A stretch of DNA of 57,193 bases, taken from NCBI GenBank assembly GCA_009698575.1, contig WLPX01000010.1, forward strand, positions 1 through 57,193. Direction: 5' to 3'. The translations under genes and the position numbers were made by a program. The stretch comes from Actinomycetota bacterium (GTDB lineage Bacteria; Actinomycetota; Actinomycetes; S36-B12; UBA5976). The notes beneath the pieces were generated by a model. The model was not told where the DNA came from and did no database searches. It saw nothing but the letters and a program-made list of their open reading frames with translations. Positions 25,409-34,799 of the stretch are shown in pieces (position 1 is the first letter of the stretch; each line of letters opens with the position of its first letter).

Positions 25409-25798
25409 ATGGCTACCCAACGCATAACAAAACAACGACTAGCGATCGTGGATGCCTTGAGTTCGCAAATCAACTTCAAGGGTGCGCAAGAAATTCATGC
25501 GCTGCTTGTTGCAAGCGGAGAAACCATTGGCTTGTCGACGGTTTATCGAAACTTGACTGAAATGTTTGAAGCTCGGGATGTTGATCTGATTATTGGTGCG
25601 GATGGCGAATCGTTATATCGTCTTTGTAGCGATGACCATCACCATCACTTAACTTGCAAGGCTTGTGGCCACGCAATTGAAATTGTTGGGGAAGCTTTAG
25701 AAGTCTGGGCAAAACAAGTCGGCCTAGACCATGGATTTTCGGATATCTCCCACACGCTGGAAATCACGGGAGTTTGTAAAGCCTGCAGATCGGCCTAG
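25409..25798 (+). CDS. zur: Fur-family regulator, probably zinc-sensing Zur
   Basis: A 129-residue Fur-family repressor. The winged helix is seen in [14 protein letters not shown] through [17 protein letters not shown] (about residues 5-60). The metal sites include [15 protein letters not shown] (about residues 85-99) and a C-terminal CKAC (about residues 123-126); together these give the Cys4 structural zinc site of Zur proteins. Co-transcription with a ZIP transporter and two Zur boxes in front of the operon support zinc rather than iron. Its stop overlaps uppS by 4 bases tail to tail. Confidence 0.88.
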   Translation: MATQRITKQRLAIVDALSSQINFKGAQEIHALLVASGETIGLSTVYRNLTEMFEARDVDLIIGADGESLYRLCSDDHHHHLTCKACGHAIEIVGEALEVWAKQVGLDHGFSDISHTLEITGVCKACRSA

Positions 25799-26574
25799 TT
25801 CGTAGGCAACGGGTTAGGTGCTGCTCCCCCATATCGGCGGTCACGTGAAGCGTAAATTTCACAGGCATGCCACAGGTGACGGCGATCAAAGTCTGGCCAA
25901 AGTGTTGGCAAGAAAACAAACTCGGAATAGGCACTTTGCCAAAGCAAGAAGTTACTTAGCCTCTGCTCACCACTTGACCTAACAAATAGATCTACATCAG
26001 GCATATCAGGTTCGTCCAAATACTTCTTTACGGTTCGCTCCGTGACTTTATTTGGATCAATTCTCCCAGCTGCAACTTCAAGGGCAATGGCTGAAACTGC
26101 ATCAACAATTTCGGCTCGACCGCCATAGTTCACACACATTGTGACGGTTAACTTGGAATTCTTTTTGGTTAGTTGCTCACAGGCTTCTAATTCTTCGATC
26201 ACGGACCGCCAGAGTTTTGGCCGCCTGCCTGCCCATCGAATGCGTACCCCCATGTCATTCATTTCGTCCCGACGACGGCGAATTACATCCCGATTGAAGT
26301 TCATTAAGAAGCGAACTTCTTCTGGCGAACGTCGCCAGTTTTCGGTAGAGAATGCATAAGCCGAAAGCCACTTAACCCCAAGCTCCAGCGAGCCATAAAT
26401 ACAGTCCATCAAACTTGCTTCGCCGGCTTCATGACCAGCAGTCCTAGGTAACCCGCGTTCCTTCGCCCATCGACCGTTGCCATCCATCACAACAGCAATG
26501 TGATTGGGAACTAGATCTGGCTGAATTTTTGGTGGCTTAACACCGGAACTATGCGGCGGGGGTTCAAGCAACAT
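25795..26574 (-). CDS. uppS: Isoprenyl transferase (cis-prenyl/undecaprenyl diphosphate synthase family)
   Basis: A 259-residue cis-prenyltransferase that elongates farnesyl or related diphosphate with isopentenyl diphosphate, giving the lipid carrier for cell-wall synthesis. Seen are [20 protein letters not shown] (about residues 26-45), with the catalytic aspartate, the [20 protein letters not shown] segment and [28 protein letters not shown] C-terminal signature (positions about 205-228). It follows recO by 18 bases, and in actinobacteria recO-uppS is a standard pair. Confidence 0.95.
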   Translation of the reverse strand: MLLEPPPHSSGVKPPKIQPDLVPNHIAVVMDGNGRWAKERGLPRTAGHEAGEASLMDCIYGSLELGVKWLSAYAFSTENWRRSPEEVRFLMNFNRDVIRRRRDEMNDMGVRIRWAGRRPKLWRSVIEELEACEQLTKKNSKLTVTMCVNYGGRAEIVDAVSAIALEVAAGRIDPNKVTERTVKKYLDEPDMPDVDLFVRSSGEQRLSNFLLWQSAYSEFVFLPTLWPDFDRRHLWHACEIYASRDRRYGGAAPNPLPTN

Positions 26575-26592
26575 GTTTCAAGTCTGCCATGT

Positions 26593-27330
26593 TTAGGTAG
26601 TTTGTCGATCAACCAACGGTAACGAACGTAATCCTCGCTCCAAATGCCACTGAGCGTAAGCAGCCACTAATCCGGAAACTTCATTGCGATCCTTGGCCTC
26701 GGACTGGTCAGCGCTGTCCCAATCTCCTGACATCAGAGACTGCATCAAAGCAAATGATTCTGGTCGTGGCGCCACGCTTCCAGGCGCGCGGTGTTCAACA
26801 CACAGCGCGCCACCTGTTGCCACGTGGAAAAACGGCTGGACACCGGCAACGCCACAAATTACACAGGCATCTAATGTTGGCGAATAACCTGCCATCGACA
26901 GTGAACGCAATAAGAATGCATCAAGGACGAGTGAGGCACCATGCTCGCCACTTACTAAAGTTCGCAATGCGCCAACTAACAACAAATATTGAGACTCTGC
27001 TGAAATTGAATCTTCCGGTGTTAAGCGATCAGCAGTTTCCAGCATGGTCTGTCCTGCAGTCCAAAGCGAATAATCTAATGCCAAATCTTGTCCGTAAGCA
27101 TTCAAGGATTCTGCTTGGGTAATAATGTCTAGGCTCTTACCTTCAAACACCAATAAATCAACGCGACTAAATGGTTCCAGCCGAGCTCCAAATTTGCTCT
27201 TGGTGCGCCTGACGCCTTTTGCCACCGCTCTAATTTTTCCACGGTCTCTCGTCAGCATGGTAATAATGCGATCGGCTTCGCCTAACTTGTGAGTGCGCAA
27301 AACTATGGCTTCGGCACGGTAACTAGGCAT
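26593..27330 (-). CDS. recO: DNA repair protein RecO
   Basis: A 245-residue recombination mediator that works with RecR in loading RecA onto gapped DNA. It has the N-terminal OB-fold opening (YRAEAIVLRTHKLGEADRII, about residues 4-23, then TRDRGKIRAVAKGVRR) and a zinc-binding C-terminal cluster (CVICGVAG...GGALCVEH, about residues 156-180). Length is normal for actinobacterial RecO. It sits upstream of uppS in the same operon and is divergent from the AI-2E-type permease. Confidence 0.93.
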   Translation of the reverse strand: MPSYRAEAIVLRTHKLGEADRIITMLTRDRGKIRAVAKGVRRTKSKFGARLEPFSRVDLLVFEGKSLDIITQAESLNAYGQDLALDYSLWTAGQTMLETADRLTPEDSISAESQYLLLVGALRTLVSGEHGASLVLDAFLLRSLSMAGYSPTLDACVICGVAGVQPFFHVATGGALCVEHRAPGSVAPRPESFALMQSLMSGDWDSADQSEAKDRNEVSGLVAAYAQWHLERGLRSLPLVDRQTT

Positions 27331-27383
27331 ACCCCTATGGTGTCACGAGGGGCTGGAAAGCGTGGATCAGGTAGCGTCTAGGT

Positions 27384-28502
27384 ATGGCTACAGATAATAA
27401 CAACGACAAAATTTCCAACATTGCCCTTGATAAGACTGCGCTAAATTCCAGCCTACGGACGATTGTGATCTGGATTGTTGGCTTCCTCCTAGCCTCTTGG
27501 GTATTCCAAAGTAATCGCAATTTCATATTCTTGCTGCTACTTTCTTGGCTATTTGCTATCGCTATGGAGCCAGCAGTGTCAGCCTTGGCGCGACGAGGTT
27601 GGAAGCGTGGCTTAGCCACTGGCTTGGTGCTTTTTGGGGTAATTGCTTTCGCCATTGCGTTTATTGCGCTGTTTGGCAGTGTCTTGTTCTCGCAGGCCGC
27701 CTCTTTGGTGTCTGCATTTCCTAATCTAGTAACAGACATAGTTGATTGGCTGAATAAGACTTTTGCGTTAAATCTTGATCCCAAGACAATAATTGATCAG
27801 CTAAATGTAACTCCTAGCCAAATTGCGAATTGGGCTGGAAGTTTTGCGGGCGGAATCGTCGGCGTAGTCTCTGCACTAGTCGGTGGTTTGTTTCAGCTTT
27901 TAACTTTCATGCTCTTTGCTTTTTACTTTGCCGCCGATGGCCCAAAAATTAGGCGTCTGATTGCGTCCTGGCTTAAGCCCTCGTCTCAAAAAGTTGTTGT
28001 AACAACTTGGGACATCGCAGTAGCTAAAACCGGTGGCTTTGTAGTTTCCAAAGTATTCCTTGCCTTGGTTTCCGCAACTGCGCACTCAATCTTTTTTGCC
28101 GCGATCGGAATTCCCTACTGGCTACCGATGGGTTTGATAACTGGTATCACCAGTCAGTTCATCCCAACAATTGGTACCTACTTGGGAATTTTGATTCCAA
28201 CCCTTTTTGCTTTGTTCAATGATCCAATGGATGCTCTTTACATTGTGATTTTTGCTGCTATTTACCAGCAGATTGAAAACTACTTACTGGCGCCACGAGT
28301 TAGTAGATTGACTATGAACATCCATCCAGCAATTGCTTTCGGCTCGGTTATTTTATTTGCAAATTTATTTGGCGCAGTTGGTGCGATTATTTCCGTTCCA
28401 TTAGCCGCAGCTTTGGTGGCAGTAATCGATACCTACGGCAAACGCTACGAATTAATTCCGGAATTAGCAGAAATCGAACGAGCTGAAATAGCTACGGAAT
28501 AA
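27384..28502 (+). CDS. AI-2E family transporter (PerM-type permease)
   Basis: A 372-residue integral membrane protein with about eight helices, including the family's conserved C-terminal motif PTIGTYLGILIPTLFAL (about residues 263-279) and the ending IENYLLAPRVSRLTMNIHPA (about residues 300-319). Members export signalling molecules or ions (for example Na+/H+ or AI-2), and the cargo here is unknown. The ATG at 27384 has no clear ribosome binding site but follows TAGCGT by 6 bases, consistent with a leaderless transcript. The gene ends 6 bases before the era stop in convergent orientation. Confidence 0.9.
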   Translation: MATDNNNDKISNIALDKTALNSSLRTIVIWIVGFLLASWVFQSNRNFIFLLLLSWLFAIAMEPAVSALARRGWKRGLATGLVLFGVIAFAIAFIALFGSVLFSQAASLVSAFPNLVTDIVDWLNKTFALNLDPKTIIDQLNVTPSQIANWAGSFAGGIVGVVSALVGGLFQLLTFMLFAFYFAADGPKIRRLIASWLKPSSQKVVVTTWDIAVAKTGGFVVSKVFLALVSATAHSIFFAAIGIPYWLPMGLITGITSQFIPTIGTYLGILIPTLFALFNDPMDALYIVIFAAIYQQIENYLLAPRVSRLTMNIHPAIAFGSVILFANLFGAVGAIISVPLAAALVAVIDTYGKRYELIPELAEIERAEIATE

Positions 28503-28508
28503 CTTTGG

Positions 28509-29417
28509 TTAAAACCCAAGTCGGGAAAGCTGCTTTGGGTCGCGCTGCCAGTCTTTAGCTATCTTTACTCGGATATCTAGATAGACCGGAACGCCGAGCA
28601 TCTTGCTGATCGCAAGGCGCGCTTGGGTACCAACTTCCTTTAAGCGAATTCCACCTTTGCCGATAACAATATGTTTTTGACTTTCGCGCTCAACATATAC
28701 CAAAGCATAAATATCCATCAGTGGCTTATCCTCAGCTCGATCTGCGCGAAGGGCCATCTCGTCGATTACCACTGCAATCGAGTGCGGCAATTCATCATGG
28801 ACGCCCTCAAGCGCAGCTTCGCGAATCAACTCAGCAATCATGATTAGTTCAGGCTCGTCGGTAAGTTCACCATCTGGATAAAGAGCGTGACCTTCCGGCA
28901 ACATGTTCAACAGCAAGTCACTTAACAAGTCCACTTGGTCATCACGCACTGCTGAAACGGGGACTAATTCCGCCCAATCAATTCCCAATTCAGTACCGAG
29001 AGTTTGTACCGCAAGCAACTGCTCGCCAATGGCCTGCTTACTTGCAGTATCTGTTTTCGTTACAACTGCCACTTTGCGTACCCGTGGGATGGCTGCAATT
29101 TGTTCGGCTATGAATCGATCTCCTGGGCCAATGGCTTCGTTTGCTGGAAAACACATCACAACAACATCTACTTCTGACCAGGTGTCTGCAACTAAAGCAT
29201 TAAGGCGTTCGCCAAGTAGTGTTTTTGGTTTATGAACGCCGGGAGTATCAATCAAAACAAGTTGGCCATCAGGGCGTGTCACAATGCCGCGAATAGTATG
29301 GCGAGTCGTTTGTGGTCGATCTGAAGTTATCGCCACCTTTTGTCCAACGAGCGCATTTGTAAGCGTTGATTTTCCAACATTGGGCCTACCAACTATGCAG
29401 GCAAATCCACTACGCAT
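28509..29417 (-). CDS. era: GTPase Era
   Basis: A 302-residue essential GTPase that assists 16S rRNA maturation and 30S assembly. The G motifs are GRPNVGKSTL (about residues 10-19), TTRHTIRG, DTPG (about residues 57-60) and TKTD (about residues 119-122), and a C-terminal KH domain is seen in HIVIGKGGIRLKEVGTQAR (about residues 253-271), which binds the 3' end of 16S rRNA. It is the last gene of the hrcA-to-era cluster; ybeY is in the same cluster, consistent with shared roles in 16S maturation. Confidence 0.96.
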   Translation of the reverse strand: MRSGFACIVGRPNVGKSTLTNALVGQKVAITSDRPQTTRHTIRGIVTRPDGQLVLIDTPGVHKPKTLLGERLNALVADTWSEVDVVVMCFPANEAIGPGDRFIAEQIAAIPRVRKVAVVTKTDTASKQAIGEQLLAVQTLGTELGIDWAELVPVSAVRDDQVDLLSDLLLNMLPEGHALYPDGELTDEPELIMIAELIREAALEGVHDELPHSIAVVIDEMALRADRAEDKPLMDIYALVYVERESQKHIVIGKGGIRLKEVGTQARLAISKMLGVPVYLDIRVKIAKDWQRDPKQLSRLGF

Positions 29418-29450
29418 GGTTTACCTCCTGGGCTTTAAGCGCATAATTTT

Positions 29451-29789
29451 TCACGTTAAGTACGAATCGGTAATGTCGCCTGCATCAGTTACATGGTGAA
29501 GTGGCACGCCAGTTCCGGCAAATTCCTTAACTAATGCAATATCCGAAGGACTAAATCCAGATCCAGCACAAAGAACTATTGCTTCAATGCCCGTTGAACC
29601 CGATGCCACAGCCTGAGCGACTACAACTTCAACCGCAGACAGAACTAAGTGACCAACAGACACTTGGGCGCTAGCGTAAGTGCGTCCGGTTTCATCACGC
29701 AAAGCTGCGCCAGATTCTGCTTGCACTCGGCTGCGAGCTCCCTTTGCAAGTGTTACTAACTTGTCATCCTCGGGCGTCCAATTACTCAA
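29451..29789 (-). CDS. Cytidine deaminase-like protein lacking the catalytic cysteines
   Basis: A 112-residue protein in the position, and with parts of the fold, of the cytidine deaminase-like genes that usually sit before era in actinobacteria: ALRDETGRTYASAQVSVGHL, then a helix SAVEVVVAQAVASGSTGIEAIVL. The zinc-binding His/Cys-Ala-Glu and PCxxC motifs of true cytidine deaminases are absent; the only cysteine is in VLCAGSGFSP. It is therefore probably not catalytic. I chose the TTG at 29789 because GGAGG lies 9 bases upstream; it overlaps the preceding gene by 8 bases. The ATG-like GTG at 29819 is an alternative. Confidence 0.68.
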   Translation of the reverse strand: MSNWTPEDDKLVTLAKGARSRVQAESGAALRDETGRTYASAQVSVGHLVLSAVEVVVAQAVASGSTGIEAIVLCAGSGFSPSDIALVKEFAGTGVPLHHVTDAGDITDSYLT

Positions 29790-31071
29790 CGTAGGAGTCC
29801 TCCGAAATAAACGAATCACGTGAGATCAGTACCGTGTCAATGCGATGACGGCGTCCCGCTGTTGATTCGGCAGTTAATTTCCAGCTTTCGATGTCAACAC
29901 TTGCACCTGGGATTGGCACGATCCCCAAGCGTTTTGCCATCAGGCCACCAACAGTATCCACGCCTTCATCATCTATTTCTAATTCAAGTAATTCAGCTAA
30001 GTCATCAACGTGAAGTCTTGAACTAACCCGATATTCGCCATTGGCTAACTCTTCGACATCGGGACCAAGCACATCATGTTCATCAGCAATTTCGCCAACA
30101 ATTTCTTCCAATACATCTTCAATAGTTACTAAGCCCGCAGTGCCGCCGTACTCATCTACCAAAACTGCCAGGTGAGTCCGGGCGCTTTGCATGTCTCGTA
30201 AAAGCTCATCAACACTTCGACTATCGGGAACCATGAATGCTGGTCGCATTAAATCTGAAACTCGTTCAGTAGATTGCGACTCTTGATGTTCAAAAACTCG
30301 GCGTGCTATGTCCTTGATGTAAACCACGCCAACAATGTCGTCAATTCCCTCGCCCACCACTGGGATGCGCGAATAACCTGACCGCAGCCCTAGTGACATT
30401 GCCTGGCGTAACGTCTTGTGGGTTTCAATCCACACCATCTCAGTTCGTGGCACCATAACTTCTCGAGCGATCGTGTCACCTAATTCAAATACGGAATGAA
30501 TCATTTGTCGCTCGTCATCTTCAATGACTGAGTCCGCTCCAGCCATGTCAACAAGTTCGCGCAATTCGGCTTGCGTCGAAAATGGGCCTTCGCGGAAACC
30601 TTGTCCTGGTGTGATGGCATTACCGATCAGGATGAAAAGGCGTGTGAGTGGACCAAAAACAACTGTCACCATTCTGGTGAGACGAACCGTAGACAAGGAT
30701 ATTTGATCTGATTTTTGTCGCCCTAAAGTCTGTGGCGCTACGCCAAGCAGAATGTAGCCAACCAAAACCATAATTACTGAAGACGAAACAAGCGCGGCGT
30801 TGTTGTCGACAAAAATTCCCAACGATGCGGTAGTCACTAGTACTACTGCAATTGTGGAAAGTGTTAAGTGGGCAAACAGCAACGAGTTTACATACTTTGC
30901 CCTGTCGTCAAGTAATTTACTCAACCGGGCAGCTCGCTTGTTTCCGTCTTTGCGCAGTTGTTCTACCGTTGCTTTACTTACGCGAGCAAGTGCTGTTTCA
31001 GTAGCTACAAAAACTGCTGCAAACAAAACCATTACTAAGGCAATTAGTAATAAGAGTGAATTATGGCTCAA
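29782..31071 (-). CDS. Hemolysin-type CNNM transporter with CBS pair (CorC/HlyC family)
   Basis: A 429-residue membrane protein: an N-terminal DUF21/CNNM domain with about four helices (first LLLLIALVMVLFAAVFVATETALA), a central CBS pair (VMVPRTEMVWIETHKTLRQAM and MRPAFMVPDSRSVDEL regions, about residues 200-325) and a C-terminal CorC_HlyC domain (LADEL-like YRVSSRLHVDDLAELLELEIDDEGVDT region). Relatives transport or regulate magnesium or cobalt efflux. It is preceded by ybeY with a 4-base overlap, and followed by the cytidine deaminase-like gene, in the order standard for actinobacteria. Confidence 0.93.
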   Translation of the reverse strand: MSHNSLLLLIALVMVLFAAVFVATETALARVSKATVEQLRKDGNKRAARLSKLLDDRAKYVNSLLFAHLTLSTIAVVLVTTASLGIFVDNNAALVSSSVIMVLVGYILLGVAPQTLGRQKSDQISLSTVRLTRMVTVVFGPLTRLFILIGNAITPGQGFREGPFSTQAELRELVDMAGADSVIEDDERQMIHSVFELGDTIAREVMVPRTEMVWIETHKTLRQAMSLGLRSGYSRIPVVGEGIDDIVGVVYIKDIARRVFEHQESQSTERVSDLMRPAFMVPDSRSVDELLRDMQSARTHLAVLVDEYGGTAGLVTIEDVLEEIVGEIADEHDVLGPDVEELANGEYRVSSRLHVDDLAELLELEIDDEGVDTVGGLMAKRLGIVPIPGASVDIESWKLTAESTAGRRHRIDTVLISRDSFISEDSYVE

Positions 31072-31538
31072 GACAAGCCACGAGCGTTACGCTCGCCTTC
31101 CCATTGGGCCAGTAGTTGTGCCTGCAAACCAAACATGACCTTGTGCTCTTCAGGTTCCGCATGATCATGACCTAATAAGTGCAAAATGCCATGCGTAAGT
31201 AGCAAGCGCAATTCCACTTCCATTGAGTGTCCAGCTTGCTCGCCTTGGCGCTGGGCAACTGTGGGACAAAGTACAACGTCACCCAATACGCCTTCGTCGC
31301 TCTGGCGCTCACTGGTTCCAGCTCGCAACTCGTCCATCGGGAAACTCAAAACATCAGTAGAGCCTGGTTCATCCATAAATTTCTCATGCAAAGCAGCCAT
31401 CGCAACTTCATCGACTAACAAAATAGAAAGTTCGGCAGCCGGGTTAATGTGCAAACTGCGCAATACAAATTGTGCTTGCGAAGAAATCTCTAACTCATTA
31501 ACTTCGTGTTCCGACTCGTTATTAACATCCACAGACAT
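31068..31538 (-). CDS. ybeY: Endoribonuclease YbeY (16S rRNA maturation factor)
   Basis: A 156-residue metalloprotein with the zinc-binding motif HGILHLLGHDH (about residues 115-125), which is the H-G-xx-H-L-x-G-y-D-H signature of YbeY. It also has the conserved FMDEPGSTDVLSFPMDE segment. YbeY takes part in 16S rRNA 3' end processing and ribosome quality control. The N-terminus carries an acidic extension. It lies 2 bases after phoH and overlaps the CNNM gene by 4 bases. Confidence 0.94.
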   Translation of the reverse strand: MSVDVNNESEHEVNELEISSQAQFVLRSLHINPAAELSILLVDEVAMAALHEKFMDEPGSTDVLSFPMDELRAGTSERQSDEGVLGDVVLCPTVAQRQGEQAGHSMEVELRLLLTHGILHLLGHDHAEPEEHKVMFGLQAQLLAQWEGERNARGLS

Positions 31539-31540
31539 AG

Positions 31541-32545
31541 TTAAGAATTCCTGCGTTCAATGCGGGGATCTTGGGCCGCTCGTTTTTCTTCGTAGCGACC
31601 ATAAGCATCAACGATCTGTCCAACCAGTTTGTGTCGCACGACATCAGTTGAAGTCAGCTCGCAAAATGCAACATCATCGATGTCTTCGAGAATGTCACGA
31701 ACCACTCGTAGCCCACTTGTAGTCCCACTTGGTAAATCAATTTGAGTGACATCTCCAGTAATAACCATCGTGGAACCAAATCCCAGTCGAGTCAAAAACA
31801 TTTTCATTTGTTCAGCCGAGGTGTTCTGGGCTTCATCCAAAATGATGAAGGCATCGTTCAAAGTGCGACCACGCATATAGGCAAGTGGCGCAACTTCAAT
31901 AACTCCGCTGGTCATAAGTCGTGGTATTGAATCAGGATCAACCATGTCATGTAACGCGTCATAAAGCGGACGTAAGTAAGGATCGATTTTCTCACTCAAA
32001 GTTCCCGGCAAGAAGCCAAGTCGCTCGCCTGCTTCAACAGCTGGCCGCGTCAAAATGATTCGCGAGACTTGTTTACTTTGCAGCGCTTGAACGCCTTTAG
32101 CTACTGCCAGATAAGTTTTTCCAGTTCCAGCAGGTCCAATTCCAAATACCACTGTGTTTTCATCAATGGCATCGACGTAACGCTTTTGGTTCAAAGTCTT
32201 GGCTCTAATAGTTCGGCCACGGCTCGAGAGAATATTTGCAGTTAGGACATCCGCCGGACGAACATCTGAACGCAACATTGAAATTGATCGTTCCACTGAC
32301 TCAGGAGTCAGTCCTTGTCCGGTTCGCAAGACAACCAGCATTTCGGCTAGCAAAGTTTCAATTAAGGCAACACTTGATTTTGGACCATCGAGAGTTACTT
32401 CATTTCCCCGCACCAAAATCACGCAATCTGGGAATGACTTTTCGATAACTCGAACTAGCTCATCACGAGCGCCAGTTACAGACACCATCGGTGTGGATGT
32501 GGGTATCACCACAACTGTGTGGGACGGCGAAGGAGAGACTGTCAT
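31541..32545 (-). CDS. phoH: PhoH-like ATPase
   Basis: A 334-residue PhoH-family protein, a P-loop ATPase thought to act in RNA metabolism. The Walker A is GPAGTGKTYLAVAKGV (about residues 136-151) and Walker B FIILDEAQNTSAEQMKMFLTRL (positions about 225-246), with the sensor segment TGDVTQIDLP. An N-terminal KH-like region precedes it. It begins with AGGA-like spacing before the ATG and sits directly upstream of ybeY, the usual pair. Confidence 0.94.
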   Translation of the reverse strand: MTVSPSPSHTVVVIPTSTPMVSVTGARDELVRVIEKSFPDCVILVRGNEVTLDGPKSSVALIETLLAEMLVVLRTGQGLTPESVERSISMLRSDVRPADVLTANILSSRGRTIRAKTLNQKRYVDAIDENTVVFGIGPAGTGKTYLAVAKGVQALQSKQVSRIILTRPAVEAGERLGFLPGTLSEKIDPYLRPLYDALHDMVDPDSIPRLMTSGVIEVAPLAYMRGRTLNDAFIILDEAQNTSAEQMKMFLTRLGFGSTMVITGDVTQIDLPSGTTSGLRVVRDILEDIDDVAFCELTSTDVVRHKLVGQIVDAYGRYEEKRAAQDPRIERRNS

Positions 32546-32597
32546 TTGTCCTAATTCTATTGCACTATTTACGTTGCTGATATGGCTGTTTTTGGTA

Positions 32598-32939
32598 CTA
32601 GCCCGGCGGCCAAGTCAGGCTACGGCCACCTAGAACGTGGAAATGCACATGTCCTACGGACTGTCCGCCATCACTACCTGTGTTGGTAACAATTCGGTAT
32701 CCGTTAGTTAGGCCCTCTTGCTCGGCGACTTGAGCAGCTAGTGCGAGCAGTTCGCCAGCCAGTTTCGGGTCATGTTGTGCGATCTCTTGGGCATCGGCGA
32801 AATGTTTGCGCGGAATCACCAGTACATGAGTTGGGGCTTGTGGGTCGATGTCACGAAATGCAAGTGCACTTTCGGTTTCCAAAACTATTTGGACCGGAAT
32901 TTCTGATGCAGCAATTTTGCAAAAAAGACAGTCATTCAT
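32598..32939 (-). CDS. HIT-family nucleotide-binding protein
   Basis: A 113-residue histidine-triad protein, hydrolysing or transferring nucleotidyl groups from small nucleotide conjugates. It starts MNDCLFCKIAA and ends with the histidine triad VGHVHFHVLGG (about residues 96-106). I chose the ATG at 32939, 8 bases after the rsmE stop, because AGGA precedes it; an in-frame ATG at 32957 would overlap rsmE. It precedes phoH by 52 bases on the same strand. Confidence 0.94.
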   Translation of the reverse strand: MNDCLFCKIAASEIPVQIVLETESALAFRDIDPQAPTHVLVIPRKHFADAQEIAQHDPKLAGELLALAAQVAEQEGLTNGYRIVTNTGSDGGQSVGHVHFHVLGGRSLTWPPG

Positions 32940-32947
32940 TTCGATTC

Positions 32948-33682
32948 CTAAGACCAACGCTGACTACGCATAAGTAAGCCACCAACAGCAATCGCGCCAG
33001 CTGTTGAAGTTCGCATCACACTGGCGCCCATGTGAACAACGCGTGCGCCCGCAGCGGTAAATGCTGCAAGTTCATCTGGGGAAATTCCGCCTTCTGGGCC
33101 GACCACAATAATGATGGTTCCTTGCTCTCTAATCGCACAAGCTGCCAATGCCTGGTCAGCACTTTCATGTAATACAAAAACGCTTTGGGCTTGCGACATA
33201 AGTTCACAAACTTGTTCAGTTGTATGTAGTTGTGAGATTTCTGGAATCCAAGCCCGACGAGATTGCTTTGCAGATTCCCGAGAAGTTCGACGCCACTTTT
33301 CTAACCCTTTATCGATTGAGTCCCATTTGCCAATCGCGTGCTCAGCCTTCCAAGGGATGATCGCATCAGCACCGACTTCGGTAAGCATCTCAACGGCCAA
33401 CTCCGCACGTTCACCTTTTGCTAATGCTTGAACCACAACAAATCTAGGCTCCGGCGCTTCTTCAAAAGTTACGCGATCAATTGTTAAGTCCAGACTGGCT
33501 TTATGAACTTTGGTGACGGTTGCAAAAGCTCTGGTGCCTTGTCCGTCACATAAATTAATGACTTCGCCCGCGCGCATACGCTTAACGGTCGCTGCATGTC
33601 GTCCTTCGTCACCCGAAAGCGTAAAAGATTTTGTGTCTTTAGTTATTTCGCCTGGGGTAACCAGGAATTCAGCTGCTGTCAT
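32948..33682 (-). CDS. rsmE: 16S rRNA (uracil-1498-N3)-methyltransferase
   Basis: A 244-residue SPOUT-family methyltransferase that methylates U1498 of 16S rRNA using S-adenosylmethionine. An N-terminal PUA-like part is followed by the trefoil knot, seen in [19 protein letters not shown] (about residues 184-202) and [19 protein letters not shown] (about residues 212-230), with the R-T-E/S-T-A segment of the knot. It overlaps dnaJ by 4 bases, consistent with the dnaJ-rsmE pairing conserved in many bacteria. Confidence 0.95.
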   Translation of the reverse strand: MTAAEFLVTPGEITKDTKSFTLSGDEGRHAATVKRMRAGEVINLCDGQGTRAFATVTKVHKASLDLTIDRVTFEEAPEPRFVVVQALAKGERAELAVEMLTEVGADAIIPWKAEHAIGKWDSIDKGLEKWRRTSRESAKQSRRAWIPEISQLHTTEQVCELMSQAQSVFVLHESADQALAACAIREQGTIIIVVGPEGGISPDELAAFTAAGARVVHMGASVMRTSTAGAIAVGGLLMRSQRWS

Positions 33683-34797
33683 CTGGCGGTAAACGCATCC
33701 TTTAATTTTCCAAACAAACTGGAAGCCTGTTCGTGTAATTGTCCAGTTGGAGTTTCTTCGCCTCGCATAACCGAAAGTTGGCGTAACAGATCTTCTTGCG
33801 CAGCATCCAATTGAGTTGGTGTCAAAATTTCTAAGTGCACAACCAAGTCGCCGCGACCTGAAGTGCGCAATCTAGGCATACCTTGTCCGCGCAGCGTTAC
33901 AGTTGCACCTGATTGAGTGCCAGCCTTGACGTGAATCGGTGCCATGCCATCGAGAGTTTCAAGCTCCATAGTTGCGCCAAGTGCTGCTGCTGTCATTGGC
34001 ATCGACATAGTCGCATGCAGTTGATCGCCACGTCGTTGGAATACTGGATGTGGAATTTCAATCAATTCAACATACAAGTCGCCAGCCGGTCCGCCACCTG
34101 GTCCCACTTCGCCTTGCCCAGTCATTTGAATGCGAGTGCCACCTTCAACACCTGGTGGAATTTGAACTGACATAGTGCTGCGGGTTCGCACTCGGCCATC
34201 GCCAGCGCATTCAGCACAAGGATGGGGATTCAAGGTACCAAAACCTTGACATTGCGGACACTGTCGCGAAGTCATAACTTGACCCAAGAATGATTTCTGC
34301 ACGGATTGCACTTCGCCGCGGCCAGCGCACATTGAGCAGTCAATAATTGCCGCGCCAGATGTAGTGCCAACGCCCGTGCATGAAGTACAAACAACTGCAG
34401 TGTCGACTGCAAACTCCCGAGTCGTGCCGAATGCGGCTTCTTCTAAAGTGACTTGCAAGCGAATCAGGGCATCTTGACCACGACGTTTGCGCGAACGAGG
34501 ACCACGCTGACCGCCGCCGCCGAAAAACGCATCAACTATGTCACCGAAGCCAAAGCCTGCAGCCGAGTTAAACCCACCACCAGATGAAAATGGATCGCCA
34601 CCTAAATCAAACATCTCGCGTTTTTGCGGATCAGACAATACTTCGTATGCCGCAGTCACGTCTTTAAATTTTTCGCCAGCTTCGGCGCCAGGATTAACGT
34701 CCGGATGTAGTTCGCGAGCCAGCTTTCGGTAGGCCCGCTTGATTTCCTCAGCAGTGGCATCGTGACTTACGCCCAAAATTTTGTAGTAATCAGCCAT
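33679..34797 (-). CDS. dnaJ: Chaperone protein DnaJ
   Basis: A 372-residue J-domain co-chaperone for DnaK. The J domain has HPD (within [12 protein letters not shown], about residue 31), a short Gly/Phe region (about residues 69-94), and four zinc-finger repeats [24 protein letters not shown] and CAECAGDG (about residues 138-205). The C-terminal substrate-binding domains are complete. It follows hrcA by 2 bases and overlaps rsmE by 4. Through hrcA it falls under the CIRCE element, so it is probably heat-inducible. Confidence 0.96.
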   Translation of the reverse strand: MADYYKILGVSHDATAEEIKRAYRKLARELHPDVNPGAEAGEKFKDVTAAYEVLSDPQKREMFDLGGDPFSSGGGFNSAAGFGFGDIVDAFFGGGGQRGPRSRKRRGQDALIRLQVTLEEAAFGTTREFAVDTAVVCTSCTGVGTTSGAAIIDCSMCAGRGEVQSVQKSFLGQVMTSRQCPQCQGFGTLNPHPCAECAGDGRVRTRSTMSVQIPPGVEGGTRIQMTGQGEVGPGGGPAGDLYVELIEIPHPVFQRRGDQLHATMSMPMTAAALGATMELETLDGMAPIHVKAGTQSGATVTLRGQGMPRLRTSGRGDLVVHLEILTPTQLDAAQEDLLRQLSVMRGEETPTGQLHEQASSLFGKLKDAFTAR

Positions 34798-34799
34798 GG

